Positions 15,684 to 25,361 of a stretch of DNA of 64,000 bases are shown here, piece by piece (the stretch's first letter is position 1; each line of letters opens with the position of its first letter). Position numbers and translations under genes: made by a program. Below the pieces are notes generated by a model. That model made no database searches, had not been told where the DNA came from, and saw only the letters and a list, made by a program, of their open reading frames with translations. Location of the stretch: assembly GCF_000686805.1 (NCBI RefSeq), contig NZ_KK366020.1, forward strand, positions 334,969-398,968, written 5' to 3'. This DNA is from Bacillus sp. UNC41MFS5. Its GTDB lineage: Bacteria; Bacillota; Bacilli; Bacillales_B; DSM-18226.

Positions 15684-16577
15684 GTGAAAAGAGTAAGAAA
15701 AGCCATTATTCCAGCTGCAGGGCTGGGGACAAGATTTTTGCCAGCAACAAAAGCAATGCCGAAAGAAATGCTTCCAATTGTCGATAAGCCGACCATTCAG
15801 TACATAGTAGAAGAGGCTGTGGCATCTGGTATTGAAGATATTATCATTGTAACTGGTAAAGGAAAACGAGCGATTGAAGATCATTTCGACAATGCTGTGG
15901 AGTTGGAACAGAATTTAATAGAGAAAGAAAAGTATGATATTTTGGAACGAGTTCAGTATGCTACAAATCTAGCGGATATCCATTACATTCGCCAAAAAGA
16001 GCCAAAGGGTCTTGGACATGCGGTTTGGTCTGCGCGAAACTTTATTGGGAATGAACCATTCGCGGTCCTTTTAGGAGACGATATTGTTCAAAGCGAGACT
16101 CCTTGCCTAAAACAGTTAATAAATCAATATGAAGAAACTTTTTCTTCAGTAATTGGAGTGCAGAAAGTACCTGAAAATGAAACTAACCGCTATGGAATAA
16201 TTGATCCTTCCACTCAGAATGGAAGACGATATCAAGTTAATAACTTTGTTGAAAAACCAAAACTAGGTACAGCACCTTCTAATTTAGCTATCATGGGTCG
16301 CTATATCCTAACCCCAGAAATCTTTATGTTCCTTGACCGTCAGGAAAAAGGTGCGGGTGGAGAGATTCAACTTACAGATGCGATTCAACGCTTAAATGAA
16401 ATCCAACGAGTATTTGCTTATGACTTTGAAGGCAAACGCTATGACGTCGGTGAAAAATTCGGCTTTGTTAAGACTACGATTGAATTTGCTTTGCAGCATG
16501 ATGACCTCCATGACGATATGCTGGATTACCTAAAAAATCTAGTTTCTTCATTAGATAAAGAAAAAGTAATGTTATAG
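15684..16577 (+). CDS. galU: UTP-glucose-1-phosphate uridylyltransferase
   Basis: GTG 15684 is taken as the start because GGGGGA lies 7-12 bp upstream; the GTG at 15669 falls inside that site. The 297-residue enzyme makes UDP-glucose from UTP and glucose-1-phosphate. The nucleotidyltransferase signature [20 protein letters not shown] is at about residues 7-26, with VEKPK and [11 protein letters not shown] further on, as in GtaB/GalU. UDP-glucose feeds the UDP-glucose dehydrogenase at 32.5 kb and probably glycosyltransferases of this locus. It is likely a second, locus-specific copy beside a housekeeping gtaB elsewhere. Confidence 0.94.
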   Translation: MKRVRKAIIPAAGLGTRFLPATKAMPKEMLPIVDKPTIQYIVEEAVASGIEDIIIVTGKGKRAIEDHFDNAVELEQNLIEKEKYDILERVQYATNLADIHYIRQKEPKGLGHAVWSARNFIGNEPFAVLLGDDIVQSETPCLKQLINQYEETFSSVIGVQKVPENETNRYGIIDPSTQNGRRYQVNNFVEKPKLGTAPSNLAIMGRYILTPEIFMFLDRQEKGAGGEIQLTDAIQRLNEIQRVFAYDFEGKRYDVGEKFGFVKTTIEFALQHDDLHDDMLDYLKNLVSSLDKEKVML

Positions 16578-16597
16578 AGAGAAGGAAGGGGTCACGG

Positions 16598-17269
16598 TTG
16601 TCTAATCTTGCAAATCAAGAAGTATCTTATTTAGAAAACCAGAAATCACTTGTTAATGACGGAAAAGCATACGTATTCATCAAAAGATTAATAGATATTA
16701 TTGGTTCTTCATTTGGGATTATTCTTTTAGGTTTCCTTTTTATTATTATTGCTATTTTAATTAAAATCGAAGATCCAAAGGGAGCAATTCTGTTTTCACA
16801 GAAAAGAGTTGGACTGAATGGAAAAGAGTTTAAAATGTATAAATTCCGTTCGATGATATCCAATGCGGAGGAAAAGTTACAAGAGCTGTTAAAGCATAAT
16901 GAGGTATCTGGTGCCATGTTTAAAATGAAGGATGACCCAAGGATCACTAAAATTGGTAAGTTTATCAGGAAAACGAGTATTGATGAATTGCCCCAACTAT
17001 TTAATGTTTTAAAAGGGGATATGAGTTTGGTTGGTCCCCGTCCACCGCTTCCTAGAGAAGTGGCTGTTTATTCTGAGTATGACAAGCAACGTTTATTAGT
17101 CACACCAGGCTGTACAGGACTCTGGCAAGTAAGTGGGAGAAACAGTGTAGGGTTTGAAGAAATGGTGGAATTGGATCTTCAATATATCCGAGAACGTTCC
17201 TTCTTATATGATATAAAGATCATTTTAAAAACGGTCCTAGTATTATTTGGATCGAAAGATGCATTCTAG
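16598..17269 (+). CDS. Priming undecaprenyl-phosphate sugar-1-phosphate transferase
   Basis: A TTG start at 16598 is supported by GGAAGGGG 8 bp upstream. The 223-residue protein belongs to the bacterial sugar transferase (PglC/WcaJ/CapM) family: a hydrophobic segment at about 29-50, then KMYKFRSM, the Asp-Glu pair in TSIDELPQLFNVLKGDMS, LVGPRPPLP and TPGCTGLWQVSGR. It transfers the first sugar phosphate to the lipid carrier and so starts repeat-unit assembly. The sugar cannot be told from the sequence; glucose or galactose phosphate is usual. Confidence 0.93.
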   Translation: MSNLANQEVSYLENQKSLVNDGKAYVFIKRLIDIIGSSFGIILLGFLFIIIAILIKIEDPKGAILFSQKRVGLNGKEFKMYKFRSMISNAEEKLQELLKHNEVSGAMFKMKDDPRITKIGKFIRKTSIDELPQLFNVLKGDMSLVGPRPPLPREVAVYSEYDKQRLLVTPGCTGLWQVSGRNSVGFEEMVELDLQYIRERSFLYDIKIILKTVLVLFGSKDAF

Positions 17270-17287
17270 AAAAGAGGTAATGAAAAG

Positions 17288-18232
17288 ATGATGAATAATG
17301 AATCTAAAATATATGTAGCTGGACATCGTGGCCTTGTGGGTTCAGCAATCGTAAGAAAACTTGAGGAAAAAGGTTACATTAATTTAGTATATCGAAATAG
17401 TAAGGAACTAGATTTACGAGATAAAAATGCAGTCGACAACTTTTTTGTTGAAGAAAAACCGGAATTTGTTTTCCTAGCAGCTGCTAAAGTTGGTGGAATC
17501 GTGGCCAACAACGAATACCCTGCTGATTTTATTCGTGACAACCTGTTAATTCAAACAAATATCATTGATGCGGCCTATCGCAACAATGTAGAGAAGCTTT
17601 TATTCCTTGGAAGTACTTGTATATATCCAAAGATGGCGCCACAACCATTAAAAGAAGAGTACCTCTTAACCGGTGTGCTTGAGCCAACAAATGAACCATA
17701 TGCGATTGCAAAAATTGCCGGAATTAAAATGTGTGAATCCTATAATCGCCAATACGGTACACAATACATTTCAGTTATGCCAACCAATTTATATGGTGAA
17801 AATGATAACTTTGACTTGCATACTTCTCATGTTCTTCCTGCGTTGATTCGTAAGTTTCATGAAGCAAAGGAAAGCAATGCTTCATTCGTAGAAGTATGGG
17901 GAACAGGAACACCAAAACGAGAATTCTTGTATTCCGATGATCTTGCTGATGCAAGCATCTTTCTAATGAACAATTATTCTGGTAATGAAATTGTGAATAT
18001 TGGTGTAGGTGATGACCTACCAATTAAAGAATTGGCAGAAATGATTAAAGAAACTGTTGGTTTCACTGGTGAGATTCAATTTGATACATCAAAACCAGAC
18101 GGAACACCAAGAAAATTAGTGGATGTAACTAAGCTTAATTCTTTGGGATGGAAAGCCACTACTTCATTAGAAGAAGGATTAAAGAAAGCTTACCAATGGT
18201 TTTTAGATAATCAACTAACAAAAGTAAACTAA
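17288..18232 (+). CDS. fcl: GDP-L-fucose synthase
   Basis: A 314-residue short-chain dehydrogenase/epimerase. It has the NADP site [12 protein letters not shown], the catalytic Ser in LGSTCIYP and the YxxxK pair in YAIAKIAG, all typical of GDP-4-keto-6-deoxymannose 3,5-epimerase-4-reductase (Fcl/WcaG). It completes GDP-L-fucose from the product of the next gene, gmd. The order fcl-gmd is the reverse of the common gmd-fcl order, with a 19-bp gap. Confidence 0.94.
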   Translation: MMNNESKIYVAGHRGLVGSAIVRKLEEKGYINLVYRNSKELDLRDKNAVDNFFVEEKPEFVFLAAAKVGGIVANNEYPADFIRDNLLIQTNIIDAAYRNNVEKLLFLGSTCIYPKMAPQPLKEEYLLTGVLEPTNEPYAIAKIAGIKMCESYNRQYGTQYISVMPTNLYGENDNFDLHTSHVLPALIRKFHEAKESNASFVEVWGTGTPKREFLYSDDLADASIFLMNNYSGNEIVNIGVGDDLPIKELAEMIKETVGFTGEIQFDTSKPDGTPRKLVDVTKLNSLGWKATTSLEEGLKKAYQWFLDNQLTKVN

Positions 18233-18251
18233 CGAATATTCGGAGGTCAAC

Positions 18252-19331
18252 ATGAAAAAAGCATTAATTACAGGTGTAACAGGACAAGATGGTTCCTATT
18301 TAGCAGAGTTTTTATTAGAAAAGGGATATGAAGTGCACGGTATGATTCGACGCAGCTCTTCTTATAACCAAGAACGCTTAGAAGATCTTTTAACAGAAGA
18401 AGAAGCAAACGCATTATTAAATAATACAAACTTTCAGCTTCATTATGGAGATGTTACTGATGCATTGAATGTAACACGTATCATTGGTGAAATTAAACCA
18501 GACGAAATTTACAATCTAGCTGCACAATCACATGTTCGAGTTTCGTTTGATATGCCTGGTTATACATTAGATGTAGATGCTAAAGGTACATTAAACATCC
18601 TTGAGGCAGTACGAATTTTAGGATTAACAGAGAAAACTCGTGTATACCAAGCATCAACATCTGAGTTATTTGGTAAAGTTCAAGAGGTTCCACAAAAGGA
18701 AACTACGCCTTTTTATCCACGTTCTCCATACGGTGTGGCAAAAATTTATGGTTTCTGGATTACAAAGAACTATCGTGAATCATACAACATGTTTGCTGTT
18801 AATGGGATATTATTTAACCATGAATCTGAACGTCGTGGTGAAACATTCGTAACTCGTAAAATTTCATTAGCAGCTGCTCGTATCGCTCAAGGTAAACAAA
18901 AGAAATTAACATTGGGTAACTTGGATTCTTTACGAGACTGGGGTTATGCCAAGGATTATGTTGAGTGTATGTGGTTAATCCTTCAACACGATAAGCCAGA
19001 AGATTTCGTAATTGCAACTGGAGAAATGCATACTGTGCGTGAATTCGTAGAGTTATCTTTTAAACATGTGGGTGTGGAAATCGAATGGACTGGTCATGGA
19101 GTAGAAGAGAAAGGTGTTAATAAAGCAACTGGAGAAGTAATAGTTGAAGTAGATCCTAAGTTCTTCCGTCCAGCTGAAGTAGATCAATTACTAGGGGACC
19201 CAACAAAATCAAGAGAATTATTAGGTTGGAATCCTACTAAAACATCGTTCGAAGAATTAGTTCGTATTATGGTTACAACTGACATGAAAAAGGTTGAAAA
19301 AGAAGTTAAAATTAAGAAGATGTTTGATTAA
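18252..19331 (+). CDS. gmd: GDP-mannose 4,6-dehydratase
   Basis: A 359-residue extended short-chain dehydrogenase. Key motifs are [15 protein letters not shown] (NADP binding), [15 protein letters not shown], the catalytic TSELFG and [12 protein letters not shown] (YxxxK), and the family block [16 protein letters not shown]. It turns GDP-mannose into GDP-4-keto-6-deoxymannose, which fcl converts to GDP-L-fucose. GDP-mannose should come from the manC and manA-type genes near the end of the locus. The strong AGGAGGT-like site (CGGAGGTC) sits 6 bp before ATG. Confidence 0.96.
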   Translation: MKKALITGVTGQDGSYLAEFLLEKGYEVHGMIRRSSSYNQERLEDLLTEEEANALLNNTNFQLHYGDVTDALNVTRIIGEIKPDEIYNLAAQSHVRVSFDMPGYTLDVDAKGTLNILEAVRILGLTEKTRVYQASTSELFGKVQEVPQKETTPFYPRSPYGVAKIYGFWITKNYRESYNMFAVNGILFNHESERRGETFVTRKISLAAARIAQGKQKKLTLGNLDSLRDWGYAKDYVECMWLILQHDKPEDFVIATGEMHTVREFVELSFKHVGVEIEWTGHGVEEKGVNKATGEVIVEVDPKFFRPAEVDQLLGDPTKSRELLGWNPTKTSFEELVRIMVTTDMKKVEKEVKIKKMFD

Positions 19332-19354
19332 TTTTTTATCTATATGATGAGACT

Positions 19355-19379
19355 GGAAAGAGTTCCTCTTTCCTTTTTT
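19355..19379 (+). terminator. Intra-operon terminator after gmd
   Basis: A perfect stem GGAAAGAG-TTC-CTCTTTCC with six T residues directly behind it. It separates the nucleotide-sugar genes from the first inverting glycosyltransferase and needs either read-through or a new promoter; I see no strong promoter in the 77-bp gap after it. Confidence 0.9.
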
Positions 19380-19456
19380 GTTGCTTGTAATTAGTGAAGA
19401 GTTGCATAAATGATATATATAGTTAAATGAATTTATGCTGGAGGATAAAAGACATA

Positions 19457-20284
19457 ATGGAAGAAAAAATAAAAACTTATAGTAATGATCCCGATAAATT
19501 AAAGTCTTTCAAACGTAAAGTAGACAAATCAAAAATTCCTACTTGTAATATCCTCGGTGTGGAAATAGCTGCAATAAATATGGATTGGTTACTGAATTTT
19601 CTAAGAGCAAATGTTAAAAGTAAAAATGGCAATCTTTTGGCCGGTGATTACATTTGTGTTTCGAATGTTCATACAACTGTAACTTCTTATGAAGATAAGG
19701 TATACTGTGACATTCAGAATGGTGGACTTATGGCTATTCCAGATGGTGGGCCTCTTAGTACAGTCGGACGCAGGCGTGGAAATAAAAACATGAGTAGAAC
19801 CACAGGTCCTAATTTGATGAGAGAGTTATTTAATGATTCTGATAATAATGGCTATCGTCATTATTTTTATGGGTCCACAGAAGAAACGCTTGAGAAACTT
19901 TATAACAAGTTAATTGTTGAATATCCGGGTATTCAAATTGCTGGAATGTATAGTCCCCCATTCCGTCCGTTAGATGCTCATGAAGATGAGGAATTTGTAA
20001 AAAAAATCACCCAAACCAAGCCTGATATTGTGTGGGTCGGTTTGGGTGCACCCAAGCAGGAAGTATGGATGGCAGAACACCAAGGAAAAGTGGATGGCGT
20101 GATGATCGGTGTAGGTGCTGGATTTGATTACTTTGCTGGCAATATTAATAGAGCTCCAGAGTGGATGCAGAAGAGTAACTTAGAGTGGGTTTATCGTTTG
20201 ATTCAAGAGCCCAAGAGACTATTTAAGAGATACTTGCACACTAACACTAAGTTCATCTGGTTGGTTATGGTGGGGGGGAAATGA
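19457..20284 (+). CDS. WecG/TagA/CpsF family glycosyltransferase
   Basis: ATG 19457 is preferred over 19427 because GGAGG at 19440-19444 then lies at proper spacing. The 275-residue protein is a GT26-type transferase with the conserved block AIPDGGPLSTVGRRRG (substrate-binding Asp), YFYGSTEETLEKL and VGLGAPKQEVWM. Members add N-acetylmannosamine(uronic acid) or other sugars to a lipid-linked acceptor, often as the second sugar of the repeat unit. The next gene overlaps its stop by 4 bp. Confidence 0.92.
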   Translation: MEEKIKTYSNDPDKLKSFKRKVDKSKIPTCNILGVEIAAINMDWLLNFLRANVKSKNGNLLAGDYICVSNVHTTVTSYEDKVYCDIQNGGLMAIPDGGPLSTVGRRRGNKNMSRTTGPNLMRELFNDSDNNGYRHYFYGSTEETLEKLYNKLIVEYPGIQIAGMYSPPFRPLDAHEDEEFVKKITQTKPDIVWVGLGAPKQEVWMAEHQGKVDGVMIGVGAGFDYFAGNINRAPEWMQKSNLEWVYRLIQEPKRLFKRYLHTNTKFIWLVMVGGK

Positions 20285-21474
20285 GAATGGCGAAAACATT
20301 TTCAAAACCCAAAATTTTAATTGTCCACAATTATTATCAAATCCCTGGTGGAGAGGATACTGTTGTGGCAAACGAAAAGAGATTACTTGAAAATCAAGGG
20401 CATGAGGTAGTTCTTTATAGCCGTAACAATTCTGAACTAAAAAAAATGAGTAATTTTCAAAAACTATGTTTACCTTTTACAACTGTCTTCTCTCTGAGAA
20501 CATACAAGGAAATCAAAAAAAAAATAAAACAGCACAGCATAGATATCGTTCATGTCCATAACACTTTAAATCTGATTTCACCGTCAGTGTACTATGCAGC
20601 TTTCTCTTGTAATGTTCCGGTTGTTCAGACCATTCATAATTTTAGATTCCTATGTCCAGCAGCAACCTTTTATCGAAACGGTAAAATCTGTGAGGATTGC
20701 ACCAGCAAAGGTCTGAAGTGTGCGATTAAGTATTCTTGTTATAGAGGAAGCAAGTTACAGACGATGGCATCTGTTTTTACACTTAAAGTACATCGTTACT
20801 TGGGAACTTACAAGAAGTTAAATTATATCTGTTTAACAGAGTTTAACAAAGAGAAGCTGTTACAGCTGAATAAGGGAAAAAAACAAATTATTGATCCAAA
20901 TAATGTTCATATTAAGCCGAATTTTGTTGACTCAGAAACTGATTGTATTCCTTATGAACAACGTAAAAATCAATTTGTTTTTGCTGGACGCATCGACAAG
21001 TTGAAGGGCATTAGAATTTTATTAGAAACTTGGAAAGATATCAAGGATTATGAATTGATAATTTGTGGGACAGGTCCTGAAGAAGATTGGTGTAAAAAAT
21101 ATATTGAGGAAAACAAAATGGTAAATGTAAAGATGCTAGGATATGTTCGAAATGAGGATGTAAAAAAAATCATAGGTGAATCTAAAGCACTAATTCTTCC
21201 AACACAATGGTATGAAGGATTTCCAATGAGTATTGTGGAGAGCTTGTCTAGTGGGACTCCGATTATCGGTAGTAATATTGGTAACGTTGGAAGTCTAATA
21301 GAAACTGGTGTTACAGGTTTTAAATTTAAGTTTGATTCGTCAAGTGAGTTAAAAAATGCAGTAAATCAGCTCGTTGATATGACAAGTAGCTCTACAAATT
21401 ATTATAGAAATTATCTTTCTGAAAAAAGGAACTATATGATATTGTCTGCAATTTACAAAAATGTGATAAATTAA
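20281..21474 (+). CDS. Glycosyltransferase family 4 (1)
   Basis: A 397-residue GT-B transferase. The N-terminal loop YQIPGGEDTVVANEKRLL, the linker CPAATFYRNGKICEDC with several cysteines (residues about 120-155) and the C-terminal donor site EGFPMSIVESLSSGTP (E-x7-E) are typical. It is a cytosolic, nucleotide-sugar-dependent retaining enzyme acting on the lipid-linked repeat unit. The cysteine-rich insert CEDCTSKGLKCAIKYSC recurs in a GT4 subgroup and may bind a metal. Translational coupling with the previous gene is through ATGA. Confidence 0.9.
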   Translation: MRMAKTFSKPKILIVHNYYQIPGGEDTVVANEKRLLENQGHEVVLYSRNNSELKKMSNFQKLCLPFTTVFSLRTYKEIKKKIKQHSIDIVHVHNTLNLISPSVYYAAFSCNVPVVQTIHNFRFLCPAATFYRNGKICEDCTSKGLKCAIKYSCYRGSKLQTMASVFTLKVHRYLGTYKKLNYICLTEFNKEKLLQLNKGKKQIIDPNNVHIKPNFVDSETDCIPYEQRKNQFVFAGRIDKLKGIRILLETWKDIKDYELIICGTGPEEDWCKKYIEENKMVNVKMLGYVRNEDVKKIIGESKALILPTQWYEGFPMSIVESLSSGTPIIGSNIGNVGSLIETGVTGFKFKFDSSSELKNAVNQLVDMTSSSTNYYRNYLSEKRNYMILSAIYKNVIN

Positions 21475-21535
21475 GTAATCTTCCATATTATAAAAATTGA
21501 CAACCACTCAACAATTTATTAAAGGAAGGTAAAAG

Positions 21536-22621
21536 ATGAAATTAGCAATGGTAAGACTTTATTGTGGAGAGTCAGGACAAAAAGGCTTTTACAATTTGCA
21601 AGAATTAGGATTAGCTAAAGCTTTAAATAAGATGGACATTGATGTATATATTATTACTCTATCAAAAAAAGTCAAAAAAGTAATACAAGAAAAAGATGAA
21701 TCTGGAGTAATTTTATTAACTGTCCCAGCAAGAGGTATGGCTAATCATGGATATTTCAACTGTTCTATCCTATCAGATTTGGAAATAGATGTAGTTCATT
21801 TACAAAGCGATAATCAAATTTTTGCCCCATACGTAATGCGTTATTGTTATAAGAATGGAATTAATTGCTACAACTATGTGGGTACATTGTTTAGTGATAG
21901 TAATAATTTACTAAAGAGTTTAATTATGAGTATATTTTCAAAATGGAATATAAAATGCTATAAAAATGGTTTAGTCTTTGCAAAAACACCAAATGTGCAA
22001 AAGCAATTAATAGATGCAGGTGTCAGAAACGTTAAAATTGCTCCTGTAGGGTTGGATACTGAAATAATTCCTCAAATAGAGGAACCGAAAAATAAGTTAC
22101 GAAAAAAATTGGGTATTCCTCAGGATAAAAAAGTTTTAATATTTGTAGGAAGACTTGAGGAATACAAAAAGCCACTCGAGGCAATAGATTTGATTAACGA
22201 ATTAGATAATGATCACTATTTGTTGCTTATTGGTAAGGGAACATTAAAGGAAGATATGCTATCAAAAATAACGACATTAGAATTAGACAAAAAAATTAGA
22301 TATATCGAAGCTGTACCAAATAAAGAAATTCATGAATATTACAAAGCAAGCGATTATTTTATTAATTTGAATAATAAAGAAATTTTTGGAATGAGTATAC
22401 TTGAAGCGATGTACCAAGGTTGTACAGTGGTGGCAGTTAAATCGCCTGGACCTAGTTATATTATTGAAGATGGTGTTTCAGGTTATTTGGTTTCAAATGA
22501 GAAGGAAATGATAGATGCAATTTATAAACGGCATACTATCCACCCATTGGCTTCTCATAAGAGAATTGTTGAATGTTTTACATGGGAAAAAACCGCAGAG
22601 ATAGTTTACTCAGTACTTTGA
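21536..22621 (+). CDS. Glycosyltransferase family 4 (2)
   Basis: A 361-residue GT-B protein. The Rossmann-type C-terminal half starts VLIFVGRLEEYKKPLEAID (about residues 199-217) and the donor motif is EIFGMSILEAMYQGCTVVA (E-x7-E). Its 5' ribosome binding site is AAAGGAAGG. The base composition falls here and stays low to about 32 kb, suggesting this middle part of the locus was acquired or exchanged as a serotype-like cassette. Donor and linkage are unknown. Confidence 0.9.
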   Translation: MKLAMVRLYCGESGQKGFYNLQELGLAKALNKMDIDVYIITLSKKVKKVIQEKDESGVILLTVPARGMANHGYFNCSILSDLEIDVVHLQSDNQIFAPYVMRYCYKNGINCYNYVGTLFSDSNNLLKSLIMSIFSKWNIKCYKNGLVFAKTPNVQKQLIDAGVRNVKIAPVGLDTEIIPQIEEPKNKLRKKLGIPQDKKVLIFVGRLEEYKKPLEAIDLINELDNDHYLLLIGKGTLKEDMLSKITTLELDKKIRYIEAVPNKEIHEYYKASDYFINLNNKEIFGMSILEAMYQGCTVVAVKSPGPSYIIEDGVSGYLVSNEKEMIDAIYKRHTIHPLASHKRIVECFTWEKTAEIVYSVL

Positions 22622-22668
22622 ATTAAGCAGTAGATATAATAAATGATAAATAATAACGGGGGAAGAAA

Positions 22669-23532
22669 ATGGAAGTGAAATTTAAGGGTAATCTTTTAAA
22701 GTCGCTTGTTTGTAGTATATCACCGGAGTTTCTCACTAGAATACTTTATTATAAGAATTTCAAGAAATCATTGAACTTAAAAAATCCAAATTTGCTTAAT
22801 GAAAAGTTACAGTATCTAAAATTGAAAATGTATACTGATAATCCGATAATTACACAGTGTGTTGATAAGTACCGAGTAAGAGAATATCTTAAGAAATATA
22901 ATTTAGAAATACTATGTCCGGAATTATATGGTGTGTATGATACACCTGATGAAATAGATTGGAACAAGCTCCCCAAGGGATTTGTTATTAAGTGCAATCA
23001 CGGAAGTGGTATGAATATCATATGTAACGACAAAGATACTTTAGACATCGAAAAGGCTAAAGAATCTTTAAGTAAATGGATGAGAACAGACTTTTGGAAA
23101 ATTTATGGGGAAACACAATATAAAAATGTTCAAAAAAAAATTATTATTGAAGAACTTCTTGATCCTAATATATTGACTTATAAATTTTATTGTTTTAATG
23201 GCCAAATTAGAGTAGCATATGTATCTTTAAATGGTGAAAATGGGGAAAAGGAGAAATATATGGATTATTTTGATCCTGATTGGAATTGGATTCCAGTCAA
23301 GTTGTGGCCGCATGAGAATGCTGCAGTTCATCCCCAAAAGCCTAAAGGTTATGAAGAAATGTGTAATTTAGCGAGAATACTCTCCCGAGATTTCCCATTT
23401 GTAAGGGTGGATTTATATAATGTTAATGGAACTATATATTTTTCCGAATTAACATTTGTACCAACTGGTGGAATGATGAGATTAACTCCAGCAAATCTTA
23501 ATGAAGAATGGGGAAAGTGGCTTAAATTATAA
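22669..23532 (+). CDS. TupA-like ATP-grasp protein
   Basis: A 287-residue protein of the TupA-type ATP-grasp family: an N-terminal segment NLKNPNLLNEKLQYLKLKMY, the lid region LPKGFVIKCNHGSGMNIIC (about 104-122), then IIEELL, YKFYCFNGQIRVAYV and the metal-binding end VRVDLYNVNGTIYFSELTF. TupA makes the peptide-like part of teichuronopeptide; relatives in capsule loci probably join an amino acid or similar group to a sugar acid. With UDP-glucuronate predicted from this locus, an amino acid amide on the uronic acid is a plausible but unproven product. Confidence 0.85.
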   Translation: MEVKFKGNLLKSLVCSISPEFLTRILYYKNFKKSLNLKNPNLLNEKLQYLKLKMYTDNPIITQCVDKYRVREYLKKYNLEILCPELYGVYDTPDEIDWNKLPKGFVIKCNHGSGMNIICNDKDTLDIEKAKESLSKWMRTDFWKIYGETQYKNVQKKIIIEELLDPNILTYKFYCFNGQIRVAYVSLNGENGEKEKYMDYFDPDWNWIPVKLWPHENAAVHPQKPKGYEEMCNLARILSRDFPFVRVDLYNVNGTIYFSELTFVPTGGMMRLTPANLNEEWGKWLKL

Positions 23533-23590
23533 TGTATTGCATATAACTGAATGAAAATTTTCAGATGTATGAAATAAGGAGAGAATTGTA

Positions 23591-24325
23591 ATGAATTTAA
23601 TTTCAATAATTACACCATGTTTTAATAGTGAGAATACTATTAGACAGACGTTAGAAAGTGTGCTAAATCAATCCTACCAAAATTTTGAATATATTATTAT
23701 TGATGGTGCATCTACTGATGATACGTTAAACATAATAAATGAATATAAGATTCTATTTGGAGAAAAACTTCGGATTTTTTCCGAACCAGATGATGGTATC
23801 TATGATGCAATGAACAAAGGTATATCAAAGGCAAAAGGCAGTATTGTTGGTATTATTAATAGTGACGATTGGTATGAGTTAAATACATTAGAACTAATTA
23901 ATCAAAACTATACTGGTGCAAAATATGAAATTCTTTATGGGATGCAGAAAAACTGGGAAAATGAAAAAGAAAAAATTGTGTTTATAAAGAGCCATGAATT
24001 TATTGATACACAAATGTTAACTCATCCAACATGTTTTGTAACTAAAAGCACCTATTCAGATTTAGGGTGTTTTGATTTGTCTTACAAATCATCAGCCGAT
24101 TATGAACTTATGATTCGTATGGTCAAGTCTGGGAAAGTACATTTTACACCCATTCATCAAATTATGGCGAATTTTAGAATGGGTGGTATGTCAAGTGGGC
24201 AAATTGGAGTAAGAGAAGATGCAAATATAAGGTATCATTACGGCATAATTAGTAAAAAGAAGATGATATTTACTATTTTTAAGAGCCTAGCTTATGAGAT
24301 CATGAGTAAGCGAAAGTTAGTGTAG
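23591..24325 (+). CDS. Glycosyltransferase family 2 (1)
   Basis: A 244-residue GT-A transferase. It opens with ISIITPCFNSENTIRQTLESV, then YIIIDGASTDDT (the first Asp), SEPDDGIYDAMNKG and INSDDWY (the DxD-like metal site). An inverting, nucleotide-sugar-dependent enzyme; the SEPDDGIYDAMNKGI block is typical of GT2 enzymes in exopolysaccharide clusters. A GGAGAG-type site precedes the ATG. Confidence 0.9.
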   Translation: MNLISIITPCFNSENTIRQTLESVLNQSYQNFEYIIIDGASTDDTLNIINEYKILFGEKLRIFSEPDDGIYDAMNKGISKAKGSIVGIINSDDWYELNTLELINQNYTGAKYEILYGMQKNWENEKEKIVFIKSHEFIDTQMLTHPTCFVTKSTYSDLGCFDLSYKSSADYELMIRMVKSGKVHFTPIHQIMANFRMGGMSSGQIGVREDANIRYHYGIISKKKMIFTIFKSLAYEIMSKRKLV

Positions 24326-24348
24326 GTTACAGAGGTGGAGAAATTTTT

Positions 24349-25299
24349 ATGATTAGTTATATTTATAAAATACTTGGGCTTTTCCATAGTAAATCTATAT
24401 TTTTGGAAAAAATTTTCACTAAAATTTTTAAGATTTTTTTAAATGTATTTTACCCTCTATATTATAAGATTTCTGGAATTAATAAGGGATTGGGAATTAA
24501 TACGAATGAAGTAAGAAAAGAAAGAATTATTATTTCTTTAACTTCCTTTCCTAATCGAATAGGAAAAGTATGGATTTGTTTGGAGTCATTACTGCGACAA
24601 AGTAAAAAGCCAGATATGATTATACTTTGGTTGGCAAAGCCACAATTTCCAAATGAGGAAAAAGACCTACCGAAACAATTACTACAATTGAAAAAGAGAG
24701 GTTTGGATATCCGCTTTACAACAGATGATATGCGTTCTCATAAAAAATATTATTATGTCATGAAAGAGTATATCGATGATATGATAATTACTGTGGACGA
24801 TGATACATTTTATCCAGAAAATCTCCTTCAGAATCTACTAAAGAAACACTATGAAAACCCAAATTGTATAATTGCAAATAGAGCGTGGCCAATGGCATTT
24901 AAAGAAAATAGTGAATTATATCCTTGTAGCGAATGGAGAAAACATGCCGTCATTAACGGTCCCCTAAATAATCATTTTGTTCAAGTTGGGGTTGATGGAG
25001 TTTTGTATCCTCCCAACTCCCTTAAAAGGGAGTTAGCTTTTAATAAGGGCATGATAAAAAAAGTGTGTCCTTTAGCAGACGATTTATGGTTAAACGCTAT
25101 GGTTACATTAAATGGGAGAAAAGTTGTTGAAGGTGTACCATTTAACAAATCAATTATTTTTCTTGAGATATTTGGAACTGCACAATTTGGATTGACGAAA
25201 GTTAATGTTGGGAAGAATAAGAATCAAGAGCAACTTGAAAATTTGATATTAAACTATCCGGAATATTTAGAAATGATAAAGAAAGAAGTCTACAGGTAG
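24349..25299 (+). CDS. Glycosyltransferase-like protein (GT-A fold)
   Basis: A 316-residue protein starting with a short hydrophobic and basic N-terminus, then RIIISLTSFPNRIGKVWICLESLLRQ, a GT2-like opening, and IITVDDDTFYPENLL, which carries a DDD metal site. Two Cys-containing stretches follow. It is most like a group of capsule-locus transferases with SLTSFPxR openings. Specific sugar unknown. Confidence 0.8.
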   Translation: MISYIYKILGLFHSKSIFLEKIFTKIFKIFLNVFYPLYYKISGINKGLGINTNEVRKERIIISLTSFPNRIGKVWICLESLLRQSKKPDMIILWLAKPQFPNEEKDLPKQLLQLKKRGLDIRFTTDDMRSHKKYYYVMKEYIDDMIITVDDDTFYPENLLQNLLKKHYENPNCIIANRAWPMAFKENSELYPCSEWRKHAVINGPLNNHFVQVGVDGVLYPPNSLKRELAFNKGMIKKVCPLADDLWLNAMVTLNGRKVVEGVPFNKSIIFLEIFGTAQFGLTKVNVGKNKNQEQLENLILNYPEYLEMIKKEVYR

Positions 25300-25361
25300 C
25301 TGAAATATATATATAATTATATGCAAAAAGGAAATCAATAGTGTTTCTGCAGGAGGAAGTT